This document shows, piece after piece, positions 41,998-51,540 of a stretch of 64,000 nucleotides of DNA. The position numbers were made by a program, and so were the translations under genes. The notes under the pieces are model-generated. The model was not told where the DNA came from, searched no databases, and saw only the letters and a list, made by a program, of their open reading frames with translations. The stretch lies in NCBI RefSeq assembly GCF_046365375.1, contig NZ_JBKEIT010000002.1:124001-188000 (forward strand). Direction: 5' to 3'. The stretch is from Butyricimonas muris. Lineage in GTDB: Bacteria; Bacteroidota; Bacteroidia; Bacteroidales; Marinifilaceae. Every line of letters starts with the position of its first letter. Position 1 is the stretch's first letter.

Positions 41998-44187
41998 ATG
42001 ATAGATTGGGTTAAAGTATCAGATATACAGGAGATTATTCGTGGTGCGGGATTTTTGGTATCGGATATATATAAAAAAAGGAATTTTCATGTAGAGACGA
42101 AAGGTGACATGACTCCGGTCACGGAGGCGGATAAGGCGTCGAGTGAGTTTATCGTGCAGGCGCTAAAAAAGCTCTATCCGGATATTCCCGTGATTAGTGA
42201 AGAGGCGTCGTTGCCTTCTTATGATGAACGGAAAAAGTGGAAGTACGTGTGGGTGGTTGACCCGCTGGACGGCACGAAGGAGTTTATTTTTCGGAACGGA
42301 CGTTTTTGTATCAATATCGCTCTGGTGGAAGACGGGCATCCGGTGTTCGGGATGATTAATAATATTTGCGATAAGGAAATATTGTGGGCTTTCGCGGATG
42401 GTGAGCGCGGGATAACACGAGATGGGGAGGAAAGCGTGTTGGAGGCTTCCATGGAAGTGCCGTCCCGTTTGAGAGTGGCGGTGAGTCGTTTTCATCTGAC
42501 GGAGAGAGAGATGCAGTATATCGATGGGTTGAAGGCGGCGGGGTATGACGTGGAATTAATGCCCTTGGGGGCTTCTTCCAAACAGTGTATGGTGGCAGAG
42601 GGAAAAGTGGATATATGCCCTAAATTCGGGAAATGCTCGGAATGGGATGTCGCGGCGGGACAGGTGTTGGTGGCGGCTACCGGGGGGCTTGTCGTGAACG
42701 CAGAGACGGGGGGAGAGGTGTTGTATAATAAAGAAAATATTCTGAGTTCGCCTTTTATCATGTTCAGCAAGCGGATACATGAAGAAATTAAACGGGGTAA
42801 TCGTATTTTTTTGACTCCTGACGCGGAGGTTGAGGTAAAAAATGATTATCTTGGGGCACAAAGAAATGAAATAATAAATCAAGATATAATGGAGAAACAA
42901 TTAGCAAAAGAACTGATTGAGTTTATACATGAAAGTCCGACAAACTTTCATGCAGTGGCGAATGCCAAAAAAGAGTTGCTGGATCATGGTTTCAAACAAC
43001 TGTTTTCCGGGGAAGCGTGGCAAATAGAAAAAGGGGGTAAGTATTTCGTGACGAAGAATCACTCGTCCCTTTTCGCTTTCGAGATCGGAAGCGGCGAGAT
43101 TGCCAGTGACGGGTTCAAGATTATTTGTGCCCACAGTGATTCTCCCACTTTCCGGATCAAGCCGAACGCGGAGATGCCTGTTGCCGGACAATACTTGAAG
43201 TTGAATACCGAGGTTTACGGGGGACCTATCATGTACACGTGGTTTGACCGTCCGTTGTCGATGGCGGGGCGCGTGATGCTGAAGAGCCTGAACCCGTTGA
43301 AGCCCGCGACGCAATTCGTGAATTTCAACCGTCCGTTGATGGTGATCCCGCATATTGCTATTCATTTCAATCGTGCCGTGAATGATCAGGGTAACCCGTT
43401 AAGCAAGCAAAAAGATATGTTGCCGGTGATCGCCATGATTAATGAAACGTTCGAGAAGGATAATTATCTGGTAAAGTTGATTGCCGAGGAGATGGGGGTA
43501 AACAAGGAGGATATTCTTGATTTTGATTTGACGTTGTATGAATTCGAGAAAGGATGTCTGTTCGGTGTGAACGAAGAGTTTATTTCTACCGGGAAGTTGG
43601 ATGATCTGGCGATGGCATTTGCGGGATTGAAGGCATTCGTAAATTCGGAGAAATGCCGGAAGACGAAAGTGCTCGCTATTTTCGATAACGAAGAGGTGGG
43701 AAGCGGGACGAAACAGGGTGCCGGTTCCCCGATTCTGCGTACTATCGTGGAGCGTATCGTGTTCGGGTTGGGTGGTAAGCCGGAAGATTTGTACCGGGCT
43801 ATTCATAATTCCTTCATGATTTCAGCCGATATGGCTCACGCTCTTCACCCGAATTACGTGGAGAAACATGACCCGACGAATCATCCGGTGTTGAATGGCG
43901 GTCCGGTGATAAAGATTAACGCTAACCAGAAGTATATTACCGATGGTGATTCCGCTGCCGTGTTCAAGACGATTTGTAAAATGGCCGGAGTGCCGTGTCA
44001 AGAGTTTGTCAATCACTCGGATATGGCAGGAGGTTCCACGTTGGGAAATATTTTGCTTTCCCAAATGGAAATGCGCGGTGTGGATATTGGTAATCCGATG
44101 TGGGCTATGCACTCCGTTCGCGAGACGGGCGGCGTGAAGGATAATGCTTACGTGATAAAAGCTTTCACTACGTTTTATAATATTTAA
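41998..44187 (+). CDS. CysQ-like 3'(2'),5'-bisphosphate nucleotidase fused in frame to M18 aminopeptidase
   Basis: One open frame of 729 aa with two complete enzymes. Residues 1-271 are a CysQ/inositol-monophosphatase-type phosphatase: metal-binding SEEAS (68-72), WVVDPLDGTKEF (85-96) and the later SEWDVAAG, acting on 3'-phosphoadenosine 5'-phosphate. Residues 298-729 are an M18 aminopeptidase from its natural start MEKQLAKELIEFI, with CAHSDSPTFRIKP, FDNEEVGSGTKQGAGS and the C-terminal metal ligand region SADMAHALHPN...DGDSAA. The linker (272-297) has no domain. The join follows a run of seven T (42806-42812); one T fewer or more puts a stop right there, as expected for two separate adjacent genes. 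So the fusion may be an indel or sequencing artefact. Confidence 0.85.
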   Translation: MIDWVKVSDIQEIIRGAGFLVSDIYKKRNFHVETKGDMTPVTEADKASSEFIVQALKKLYPDIPVISEEASLPSYDERKKWKYVWVVDPLDGTKEFIFRNGRFCINIALVEDGHPVFGMINNICDKEILWAFADGERGITRDGEESVLEASMEVPSRLRVAVSRFHLTEREMQYIDGLKAAGYDVELMPLGASSKQCMVAEGKVDICPKFGKCSEWDVAAGQVLVAATGGLVVNAETGGEVLYNKENILSSPFIMFSKRIHEEIKRGNRIFLTPDAEVEVKNDYLGAQRNEIINQDIMEKQLAKELIEFIHESPTNFHAVANAKKELLDHGFKQLFSGEAWQIEKGGKYFVTKNHSSLFAFEIGSGEIASDGFKIICAHSDSPTFRIKPNAEMPVAGQYLKLNTEVYGGPIMYTWFDRPLSMAGRVMLKSLNPLKPATQFVNFNRPLMVIPHIAIHFNRAVNDQGNPLSKQKDMLPVIAMINETFEKDNYLVKLIAEEMGVNKEDILDFDLTLYEFEKGCLFGVNEEFISTGKLDDLAMAFAGLKAFVNSEKCRKTKVLAIFDNEEVGSGTKQGAGSPILRTIVERIVFGLGGKPEDLYRAIHNSFMISADMAHALHPNYVEKHDPTNHPVLNGGPVIKINANQKYITDGDSAAVFKTICKMAGVPCQEFVNHSDMAGGSTLGNILLSQMEMRGVDIGNPMWAMHSVRETGGVKDNAYVIKAFTTFYNI
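42806..42812 (+). other. T7 homopolymer at the CysQ/M18 junction
   Basis: In frame: cgt att ttt ttg act. With six T: cgt att ttt tga, a stop after RIF. With eight T: a stop three codons later (RIFFDS, then TGA). Both alternative lengths restore a normal CysQ C terminus, and the M18 ATG at 42889 follows A/T-rich sequence typical of a start region. Confidence 0.7.
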
Positions 44188-44207
44188 GATTGTTGTTATT
44201 AATTGGG

Positions 44208-44241
44208 AAGGGTTGTCTGTAATCGGCAGCCCTTTCTTCTT
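44208..44241 (+). terminator. Intrinsic terminator after the CysQ-M18 gene
   Basis: aagggttg pairs with cagcccttt around a 7-11-base loop, followed by TTTCTTCTTT, 20 bases after the stop codon. Confidence 0.65.
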
Positions 44242-44255
44242 TATATCCGGATGCA

Positions 44256-44684
44256 ATGAATATTGAGGAATTTAGAGAATATTGCCTGTCATTTAAGGGC
44301 GTTCATGAAAAAATGCCGTTTCCTAATGTAGCTGATCGGTATAGTCGTGATGTTTTATGCTTCTACGTGCTGGATAAATGGTTCTGTTTCGTGAATATTG
44401 AGGTGTTTGATTTTTGTTGTATTAAATGTGATCCCGGGGAGGCGGGTGAGTTGAGGGCTCAATATATGGGGATAAAGCCGGGATGGCACATGAATAAGAA
44501 ATATTGGAACAGTGTTTATTTTAATCAGGATGTACCGGATGACAAGATAAGGGAATTGGTCGCTGAATCTTATCGTATTGTTGTTCAAAGTTTGACAAAA
44601 AAGGAGCGGGAGATGCTGTTGGAGAAAATATCCCTTGATGAAAAAGAAATACCGGATATTGCAGGAAGCAATGAAGCAATGTGA
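44256..44684 (+). CDS. MmcQ/YjbR family protein
   Basis: 142-aa protein of the MmcQ/YjbR family (CyaY-like fold, proposed DNA binding). Typical features: IEEFREYCLSFKGVHEKMPFP at the start, YVLDKWFCFVNIE, KCDPGEAGELRAQYMGIKPGWHMNKKYWNSV and DVPDDKIRELVAESYRIV. Complete, single-gene unit with terminators on both sides. Function is not established for the family. Confidence 0.88.
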   Translation: MNIEEFREYCLSFKGVHEKMPFPNVADRYSRDVLCFYVLDKWFCFVNIEVFDFCCIKCDPGEAGELRAQYMGIKPGWHMNKKYWNSVYFNQDVPDDKIRELVAESYRIVVQSLTKKEREMLLEKISLDEKEIPDIAGSNEAM

Positions 44685-44734
44685 TGGTTTTGATATTTCC
44701 AACTTAGAATGAAATATTTATATAGTTTTTAGGA

Positions 44735-44777
44735 CAAAGGAGGAGGTCGCTTGGCTTCCTCCTTTGGTGTATTTTTG
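44735..44777 (+). terminator. Intrinsic terminator after the YjbR gene
   Basis: Perfect 10-bp stem caaaggagga (44735-44744) / tcctcctttg (44757-44766), followed by gtgtattttt. Confidence 0.75.
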
Positions 44778-44801
44778 TCATTACGATAATTTGTGTGATT
44801 G

Positions 44802-44831
44802 TTTGGCTTTAAAGATTATTCTTTATATTTG
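44802..44831 (+). promoter_or_regulatory. Promoter of the locus 3 ECF sigma gene
   Basis: TTTG (44802-44805), 18-base spacer, TATATTTG (44824-44831): a full match to the primary-sigma consensus of Bacteroidota. Transcription would start near 44838, which rules out the in-frame TTG at 44799 as the translation start. Confidence 0.75.
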
Positions 44832-44906
44832 TGCATTCGGAGAGTATTTTATGTCGTCTTGGGATATAAAAGATGTGGGGAATTAAAACGTGTAAAAAAT
44901 GGATCT

Positions 44907-45488
44907 ATGATGCAGGCTGTTCCGATCGATATGGGTCGCTTGATAGATGGTGACGAGAAGATATTCAAATGTCTGTTCGATTCTTCGTACGTGGGAATGG
45001 TGCAACAAGCCGTTTATTATACGAATGATCCGGACGTGGCGGAAGATGTCGTGCAGGAGGTTTTCGTGCGGTTGTGGGAGAAGCGTGAGGAACTGAGGGG
45101 GATTGAGAATATTCAGGGATATTTGTCATTCAGTGTAAAGAATAGATGTCTGAATCATTTGGAACACCAGCAGGTTGTGGATAAATACAGGCAACATTGT
45201 TTGATGTCGGAGATGTCGGAAACGGATGAAAGTCCGGAAGTTCTGATCGAGGAGGTGAGTCGTTTGTTGGAGAAGTTACCGGAAAAAAGACGAAGGGTGC
45301 TGGAGATGAGTGTGCTCGATTCCAAGTCTTACGCGGAAATAGCGGGGGAGTTGGGGATATCGTTGAACACGGTGAAGGATCATATAAAAAAGGCATATTC
45401 TTTTCTGAGGGAAGAGGCACGGAAGAGTATTTCCTACTCTGTTCTTTTTATCGCGTTATATCGGCAAAAAGAAAAAAATAAGGAATAG
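44907..45488 (+). CDS. ECF-family RNA polymerase sigma-70 factor (locus 3)
   Basis: 193-aa ECF sigma from the ATG at 44907 (MMQAVPIDMGRLIDGDE; 44910 is equally possible). Region 2 is about 10-80 (DVAEDVVQEVFVRLWEKREELRGI), region 4 about 120-175 (LEKLPEKRRRVLEMSVLDSKSYAEIAGELGISLNTVKDHIKKA). It opens the third SusCD locus and is followed after 54 bases by its FecR partner. Here sigma and FecR are adjacent, unlike locus 2. Confidence 0.94.
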   Translation: MMQAVPIDMGRLIDGDEKIFKCLFDSSYVGMVQQAVYYTNDPDVAEDVVQEVFVRLWEKREELRGIENIQGYLSFSVKNRCLNHLEHQQVVDKYRQHCLMSEMSETDESPEVLIEEVSRLLEKLPEKRRRVLEMSVLDSKSYAEIAGELGISLNTVKDHIKKAYSFLREEARKSISYSVLFIALYRQKEKNKE

Positions 45489-45510
45489 GTGATTTTTTTT
45501 CATTTTTGAA

Positions 45511-45538
45511 CCACTCGTTTTAAATTCTTACCTGTCTT
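45511..45538 (+). promoter_or_regulatory. Weak relative of the FecR promoter-like element
   Basis: ccactcgtttt, then aaattctta, then cctgtctt: similar order and spacing to the attcatcctttt-N10-cgtgttctg elements of locus 2, at the same place (between sigma and FecR). Similarity is partial. If it is a promoter, the FecR start would be the ATG at 45561. Confidence 0.35.
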
Positions 45539-45542
45539 TAGT

Positions 45543-46703
45543 ATGAAAATAACCATAACAATGCAGGAAGAAATAGAAGATATAATCATGAAAAAGCTCT
45601 CGGGAGAGAGTTTGTCCCAAGAAGAGGGGGCGTGCTTTGAAGCGTGGTGTCAGGATGAGGAACATCAGGAGTATTTTGAAGACTTGCGTAAGATTCGCTC
45701 CGGGATTTTAGCTTCATTGGTGGCGAAAAAGGTAAACAAGGAGAAAGCATGGCGTAAGGTGCGTCCCGCTAGAAGAAGAACTTTGGTTTATCGTGTGGCG
45801 GGATACGCGGCAATGTTCGTGTCGGTTCTGGGGGTGGCTTTGGCGCTTCTTTCACGTGAAAAGCAAGATGAAAAAATAACTTACACTCATTCCGTGGTAC
45901 TGCCCGGGAAGAAAATGGCGACCTTAACGTTGTCCACGGGAGAACAAATCGTGTTGACGGACACGTTGCCTCAACTGAAAGAAAAAGGTACCGTTATTTC
46001 CCATTCGGAGGAAAAGGCGTTGGTATATAATCAAGTGCAGGATTCTGTTTCGGCGGGCGTCGTTTATAACGCGGTAACGGTTCCCCGGGGCGGAGAGTAT
46101 AAATTAGCTCTGTCGGACGGAACCATTGTCTGGTTGAATTCCGATAGCTATATCCGTTATCCGGTGAGGTTTTTCGGTGATATGCGTCAGGTTGAGTTGC
46201 GGGGGGAGGCATATTTCGAGGTCGCGAAAGATGGCGGGAAGCCTTTTGTCGTGAGGATGAGGGAGTATAATATCCGGGTGACGGGGACTCAATTTAACGC
46301 CCGGAGTTATTCCAACGAAGGGACAGCCACGACTTTGGTGGAAGGTAGCGTGCAAATTGAAAGAGGTAAGACAGTGAACAAGTTGGTTCCGGGACAACAA
46401 GCCATATTAAAAGACGGGCAAGTGGAGGTGCGGAAAGTGGATGTGGAGAGCCAGATAGCGTGGAGGGACGGGAACTTCTCGTTCTCGCAATGCCGTTTGG
46501 AAAATATTTTGGATGAGCTTGCCCGCTGGTATGATGTCGATGTGTTCTACATGAATCAGCAAGTGAAAGATTACCATTTCTCCGCGTGGTTTAAGCGGAG
46601 TTCCTCGATAAGCGAAGTCATCGCTATTCTTGAAAAAACGAAAAAGATAAGTTTGAATTTAAAAGGAAGAATGCTTACCGTAAAAGACAATAGTAGAAAT
46701 TAA
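45543..46703 (+). CDS. FecR-family anti-sigma factor (locus 3)
   Basis: 386-aa inner-membrane anti-sigma factor. Cytoplasmic N-terminal part (EDIIMKKLSGESLSQEEGACFEAW), one TM helix (VAGYAAMFVSVLGVALALL, about 84-102), periplasmic FecR domain (VPRGGEYKLALSDGTIVWLNSDSYIRYPV; GEAYFEVAKDGGKPFVV) and C-terminal DUF4974-like region (FSFSQCRLENILDELARWYDV). The second ATG at 45561 may be the true start because a promoter-like element ends 5 bases before 45543. Pairs with the sigma factor just upstream and the STN domain of the SusC downstream. Confidence 0.93.
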   Translation: MKITITMQEEIEDIIMKKLSGESLSQEEGACFEAWCQDEEHQEYFEDLRKIRSGILASLVAKKVNKEKAWRKVRPARRRTLVYRVAGYAAMFVSVLGVALALLSREKQDEKITYTHSVVLPGKKMATLTLSTGEQIVLTDTLPQLKEKGTVISHSEEKALVYNQVQDSVSAGVVYNAVTVPRGGEYKLALSDGTIVWLNSDSYIRYPVRFFGDMRQVELRGEAYFEVAKDGGKPFVVRMREYNIRVTGTQFNARSYSNEGTATTLVEGSVQIERGKTVNKLVPGQQAILKDGQVEVRKVDVESQIAWRDGNFSFSQCRLENILDELARWYDVDVFYMNQQVKDYHFSAWFKRSSSISEVIAILEKTKKISLNLKGRMLTVKDNSRN

Positions 46704-46711
46704 AAATAAAA

Positions 46712-46740
46712 CATGAGGCATATTTGCCGTATGCCTCATG
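46712..46740 (+). terminator. Hairpin between FecR and SusC (locus 3)
   Basis: Perfect 11-bp stem catgaggcata (46712-46722) / tatgcctcatg (46730-46740), 9 bases after the FecR stop. The tail is tatataaaac with no T-run. It probably tunes read-through or stability between FecR and SusC. It also contains the first in-frame ATG (46738), making that codon an unlikely start. Confidence 0.65.
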
Positions 46741-46794
46741 TATATAAAACTCCTCGCCAAAGGAATTTTAATGTTAAACTTGAAAAACAAAGTT

Positions 46795-49700
46795 ATGAAA
46801 TTTTTATGTAGAAACCTAATCTGGATTATGATTAAAATCAAGCTGGTATTCCTAGTGTTGATTTTGGGCTTCTCCAGTTTGAATGCGAAAGTTTGGTCGC
46901 AACAGGAGCGAATTGATTTTGTGTTCGAGAACATGAACATGGTTCAGTTTTTTGAACAGCTTCAGAAGAAGACTAATTTAAAGTTCGTGTTTAATCATGA
47001 AGATGTCCAGAAGTACACTGTAAATGGAAAAGTACATGACAAGTCTGTGGAGGAGATATTAGATATCGCCCTTGCAGGTAAGCCCTTGCGTTATGACATC
47101 ACGAGTGATCACGTGGTGATTTATTATGCTGCGATTCCCGTTAAGGACGAGAAGCCGAAGGGGATTAAGATTAAAGGAACCGTGACGGACGAGGAGGGAT
47201 TGACGCTACCCGGTGTTACCGTGGTAATCAAGTGGACAACTATCGGTACGGCTACCGATGTCGATGGAAAATTCGCCTTGGAGGTTCCCGAATCCGATAC
47301 CACGAAACTGGTATTCTCGTACGTGGGGATGCAGACCTACGAGTTGAACATCTCGAAGAAGAAAACGGAATACAATGTTGTTATGAAGTCCGACAGTAAG
47401 GCATTGGAGGATGTTGTCGTGACCGGATTTTTTACGAAAAAGAAGGATAGTTTCACGGGTTCCGTGAAGACGATGACGGTGGAAGAACTCAAGGCTGTGT
47501 CGAACACGAATCTCGTGAGCGCGATTTCGATGTTGACCCCGGGTATGCGAATGGTGGAAAACAATGCTTTCGGGTCGAACCCGAACCGGATGCCGGAGAT
47601 TGTTATCCGGGGTACTTCGTCTTTATCCACGGAAGCTGACCAGAGTGCCAATCAGCCGGTAATTATTCTGGATGGAGTGGAAATCACGATGCGTGATTTG
47701 TATGACCTTGATATCAATGATATCGAACGTGTCGACGTGTTGAAGGATGCTTCTGCCACCGCTCTTTATGGAGAGAAAGCCTCCAATGGAGTTATCGTGA
47801 TCGAGAGGAAGAGAGTGTTGAATGACCGGTTGCGTTTGTCTTATAATTTGGACGGGGCGCTGGAGGTACCCGATTTGAAATCTTACGATTATCTGGATGC
47901 CAAGGATAAATTGGAATTCGAGCGTTTGGCCGGATTGTATAATTTCGAGTTGTTGAATGATTTTGAAGAATATAACCGGAAGAAGATATTAATATCCAAG
48001 GGATTGGATACGGATTGGATGTCCAAGCCTTTGCGTTCCGGTTTCACGATAAACAATTCTATCGGCGTGAGCGGTCGGGGTAATGGTATGACGTACCGGG
48101 TAAACGCGAACGTGAGAAACGTGAAGGGTGTCATGAAGAAAGACTACCGTAACACGATCGGCTTGACAATGTTCCTCTCTTACCACGTGGACAATAAATT
48201 GACGGTATCTTTCCAATCCAGTTTCTCCGATTTGAAATGGAAAGAAAGTCCTTACGGGAAATTCTCGGATTACGTGAGAATGAATCCTTATGATGCGCCG
48301 TACGATGAATACGGGCGTTTGAATAAAACAGGTTCATGGGAAATGGCGAATCCGTTGTATGAGGCTGAATGCGGGAATTATGACGAGGGAAATAGTCGTT
48401 CGTTCACGAATACTTTATCTTTCCGTTGGGATGTCTTGCCCGGTCTTTTTATCAATGGAAGCGGGTCTATCGTGACTTCCAAGGATCGGACGGAAGTGTT
48501 CTATTCTCCGGAGTCAAACGTGTTTAACGGTGTTTCTAACCGTTCGGAGCAGGGAACATTGGAAATTGTGAATGAAAGGTATTTGAAATACGAGGGGAAG
48601 ATTATCGCGAATTACGCCCAAAATTTCGGGGAAGATTTACTTCTGACGCTTCATGCGGGGGCTGATATTATGAAAGAAACAACTACAAGAGACGGGTACA
48701 CGGCTTATGGTTTTTATAAATCGTCCTTGCATGCTCCTAATTTTGCAGCCGGATTCGGTACGGGGACTAGACCTGATGGTTCCGAAGATGTCAGTACTAA
48801 AATAGGTCCGTTCGTGAATGCTAACTTTATTCTCAAGAATCGTTATTTCGTGGATGGTTCATTCCGTCGTTCCGGTTCTTCGAAGTTTGGAGATGAGAAT
48901 AGATTTGCTCCTTTCTGGTCAGTGGGGGCAGGTTGGAACATTCATAACGAGGAATTTGCAACTCGTTTCGGATGGGTGAATACTTTCCGTTTACGTTATT
49001 CTTACGGTGTAACCGGAAACGTGAGTTTTGCACCTTATCAAGCCGTGACAACTTATTTTTATAATGGGGATAATTTTTATCTGCACGGTATTGGTGCTAT
49101 ACCCAAAACGATGGGTAATAGGGATTTGAAATGGGATTTGACGAAAGCGCACAATATCGGGTTGACTGCCGATTTTTGGGATGGACGTATTAATTTAACT
49201 TTTGATTATTACAGGAAGACGACGGATGATGTGCTGATAGATATGTCTGTACCGCCTTCCGTGGGAGAGAGTACCGTGCGGAATAACCTCGGGCAGATGC
49301 GCAATGTCGGATTCGAGTTTGACGTGACGGCCTTGTTACTCTCGACCAAAGATTGGCGTTTTAGTATAAAAGTAAACGGAGACCATAACAAGAACGAGAT
49401 TTTGGGTATCAGTAATAGTTTGGCCAAGTACAACGAGGAGGCAAACGCGGATGGTTCTTCATCACCGAAGGTATTGTATAAAGAAGGTGAATCCACTACC
49501 GCTATTTATGCCGTTCGTTCCGCGGGAATTAATCCGGCTACCGGAGAAGAAGTATTTATCAAACGGAATGGGGCATGGACATTGGAATATGATCCGAATG
49601 ATAAGGTGGTCGTGGGTGACGAGAATGCATGGTTGAAAGGGGCCTTTTTCCCTATGTTGTCTTACCGGGGATGGCAGATTAATCTTTCTTTCGAGTACAA

Positions 49701-50082
49701 TTTCGGGGGGCAGATTTACAACACTACCCGTGCCGATAATGTAGAGAACGTGAATCCCCGGCATAATGTAGACCGACGGGCATTTGAAGAACGTTGGAAA
49801 AATGTGAACGATGTTCCGCCTTATCTGGACATTGCAAATGCTGATTCGCGCACCAGTTATCATACCAGTCGGTTTGTGGAGGATGATAACAACGTAATAT
49901 GCAGAAGTATAGAACTTTCTTATGAATTTAATCAAAACTTGTTGAAAAAGATAGGTTTCAAGCGATTGAGATTGAGCGCCGGGATGAAAGATCCTTTCCG
50001 TATGTCGACAGTTAAATTCGAGCGGGGGACATCATATCCGTTCAGTCGCGGATTTACTTTTTCAATTAGTCCGACTTTCTAA
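46795..50082 (+). CDS. SusC/RagA-family TonB-dependent receptor with STN domain (locus 3)
   Basis: Complete receptor of 1095 aa from the ATG at 46795 (MKFLCRNLIWIM); the frame is open from 46738 but those codons lie in the hairpin. Signal peptide ends LNAKVWSQ; STN domain (RIDFVFENMNMVQFFEQLQK, about 37-105); carboxypeptidase-like sandwich (LPGVTVVIKWTTIGTATDVDGKFALEVP); plug from EDVVVTGFFTKKKDSFTG; barrel ending SISPTF. The STN domain pairs it with the FecR upstream. More diverged from the two other SusC proteins than they are from each other. SusD follows after 11 bases. Confidence 0.95.
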   Translation: MKFLCRNLIWIMIKIKLVFLVLILGFSSLNAKVWSQQERIDFVFENMNMVQFFEQLQKKTNLKFVFNHEDVQKYTVNGKVHDKSVEEILDIALAGKPLRYDITSDHVVIYYAAIPVKDEKPKGIKIKGTVTDEEGLTLPGVTVVIKWTTIGTATDVDGKFALEVPESDTTKLVFSYVGMQTYELNISKKKTEYNVVMKSDSKALEDVVVTGFFTKKKDSFTGSVKTMTVEELKAVSNTNLVSAISMLTPGMRMVENNAFGSNPNRMPEIVIRGTSSLSTEADQSANQPVIILDGVEITMRDLYDLDINDIERVDVLKDASATALYGEKASNGVIVIERKRVLNDRLRLSYNLDGALEVPDLKSYDYLDAKDKLEFERLAGLYNFELLNDFEEYNRKKILISKGLDTDWMSKPLRSGFTINNSIGVSGRGNGMTYRVNANVRNVKGVMKKDYRNTIGLTMFLSYHVDNKLTVSFQSSFSDLKWKESPYGKFSDYVRMNPYDAPYDEYGRLNKTGSWEMANPLYEAECGNYDEGNSRSFTNTLSFRWDVLPGLFINGSGSIVTSKDRTEVFYSPESNVFNGVSNRSEQGTLEIVNERYLKYEGKIIANYAQNFGEDLLLTLHAGADIMKETTTRDGYTAYGFYKSSLHAPNFAAGFGTGTRPDGSEDVSTKIGPFVNANFILKNRYFVDGSFRRSGSSKFGDENRFAPFWSVGAGWNIHNEEFATRFGWVNTFRLRYSYGVTGNVSFAPYQAVTTYFYNGDNFYLHGIGAIPKTMGNRDLKWDLTKAHNIGLTADFWDGRINLTFDYYRKTTDDVLIDMSVPPSVGESTVRNNLGQMRNVGFEFDVTALLLSTKDWRFSIKVNGDHNKNEILGISNSLAKYNEEANADGSSSPKVLYKEGESTTAIYAVRSAGINPATGEEVFIKRNGAWTLEYDPNDKVVVGDENAWLKGAFFPMLSYRGWQINLSFEYNFGGQIYNTTRADNVENVNPRHNVDRRAFEERWKNVNDVPPYLDIANADSRTSYHTSRFVEDDNNVICRSIELSYEFNQNLLKKIGFKRLRLSAGMKDPFRMSTVKFERGTSYPFSRGFTFSISPTF

Positions 50083-50093
50083 TAAATATGGTT

Positions 50094-51530
50094 ATGAAAA
50101 GATTGAAATATATATTGTTTATCCTGTTGATCGCTTGCTTTTCCTGTGATGATTTCTTGGATGTAAAGCCGACGGGAGAGATTGTGAATAACAAACTGTT
50201 TGAAACCGCCGAAGGTTTCGAGGAAGCTATTTACGGTGTTTATTCTTTTCTGGCGAGAGAGCCGTTGTACGGGAAGAATATGACTTACGGGTTGGTGGAT
50301 GTCGTGGGGCAGTATTTTTCCGGCAGATGGGATAAACACTGGTCAAACGAGTTACGATTGTATAATTATAAACACATGGAGGTGCGTCCTGAAATTGATA
50401 CGATATGGATATCAATGTACAGGGGGATTTCTTACGTGAATAACATGCTGGAGAATTTGGCGGAACGTGATCCTTCCGAATTTGCCTTGTATAACGTGTA
50501 TAAGGCTGAAGGCTTGGGATTGAGAGCTTTCATGCATTTCGAATTGTTGCGCTTGTTCTCGGAGAGTATTATCCAGAACCCGAACGCGACGGGTATTCCG
50601 TACCGGGAGAAATATTCTTATCAGGTTACCCCGTTTGACCCGATCAGTGAATCGTACAATAAGATTATCCGGGACTTTAAGGAGGCGGAGAGATTATTAG
50701 CGGAACATGGCGAATATTTTGACCGAACGGATGAGAATGCCGGAGGATTCGTGAAAGACCGGGTGATTCATATGAATCTGTATGCGGTGCAAGCTCTCTT
50801 GGCACGAGTGTATTGGGAGAAAGGAGATCTGGAAACGGCTAAAAATTATGCCATGAAGGTAATAGAAGCTCCCTATTTCTCTATGGAGGCGAAGACTGAT
50901 GTCGAGGATATTATGAATGGAGTGATTTCCGATAAGGAAACAATCTGGGGATTGTATTCAGAAGAATTTCCGAATTTTACCCGTGATGTTCTTTACTCTA
51001 GCGGAGGAAATCTTTCTTATGATCCCAAACCGGATTATCGTGATATTTATGAGATAGATCAGGACGGATTCGATTATCGCTTGGATAAATGGTTTCAGAC
51101 CTTGTCCGATCATGGTGCCGAGGGGTTGCGGTGTATGAAAGTGGTCGATCGTTTCAAGGTGCGTCTGAATACGCGTCCCGTGACGAAATTGAGCGGTATT
51201 AATATGATTCGTTTACCGGAATTGTACTATATCGTGGCTGAATACTATTTATTGCAGTCCGACATGGAAACAGCTGCCACCTATTTGGATAAGGTCGTGC
51301 GTGCCCGTGGTTTGAATGGTTTTAACAAGGGGGATGGGATGGTCGTTGTGACTCGTATGAATATCAATAATGACAGGCGGAAAGAATTGGTTTGTGAGGG
51401 ACAGTGGTTCCAGATATTGAAACATTATAACATGTCTATATATGAGGCGATTACTGACCAGACTTTCCAACCTTCAAAGGATATTTACGTGTTCCCCGTG
51501 CCTGATAGTGAATATGAATACAGAGATTAA
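50094..51530 (+). CDS. SusD/RagB-family surface lipoprotein (locus 3)
   Basis: 478-aa SusD homologue from the ATG at 50094 (an ATG two codons upstream is possible). Lipobox IACFSC (Cys18), then DDFLDVKPTGEIVNNKLFETAEGFEEAIYGVY, typical of SusD N termini; core KAEGLGLRAFMHFELLRLFSE; C-terminal RRKELVCEGQWFQILKHYNM. Outer-membrane ligand-binding partner of the SusC just upstream. Confidence 0.95.
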   Translation: MKRLKYILFILLIACFSCDDFLDVKPTGEIVNNKLFETAEGFEEAIYGVYSFLAREPLYGKNMTYGLVDVVGQYFSGRWDKHWSNELRLYNYKHMEVRPEIDTIWISMYRGISYVNNMLENLAERDPSEFALYNVYKAEGLGLRAFMHFELLRLFSESIIQNPNATGIPYREKYSYQVTPFDPISESYNKIIRDFKEAERLLAEHGEYFDRTDENAGGFVKDRVIHMNLYAVQALLARVYWEKGDLETAKNYAMKVIEAPYFSMEAKTDVEDIMNGVISDKETIWGLYSEEFPNFTRDVLYSSGGNLSYDPKPDYRDIYEIDQDGFDYRLDKWFQTLSDHGAEGLRCMKVVDRFKVRLNTRPVTKLSGINMIRLPELYYIVAEYYLLQSDMETAATYLDKVVRARGLNGFNKGDGMVVVTRMNINNDRRKELVCEGQWFQILKHYNMSIYEAITDQTFQPSKDIYVFPVPDSEYEYRD

Positions 51531-51540
51531 TTTGAATGTT

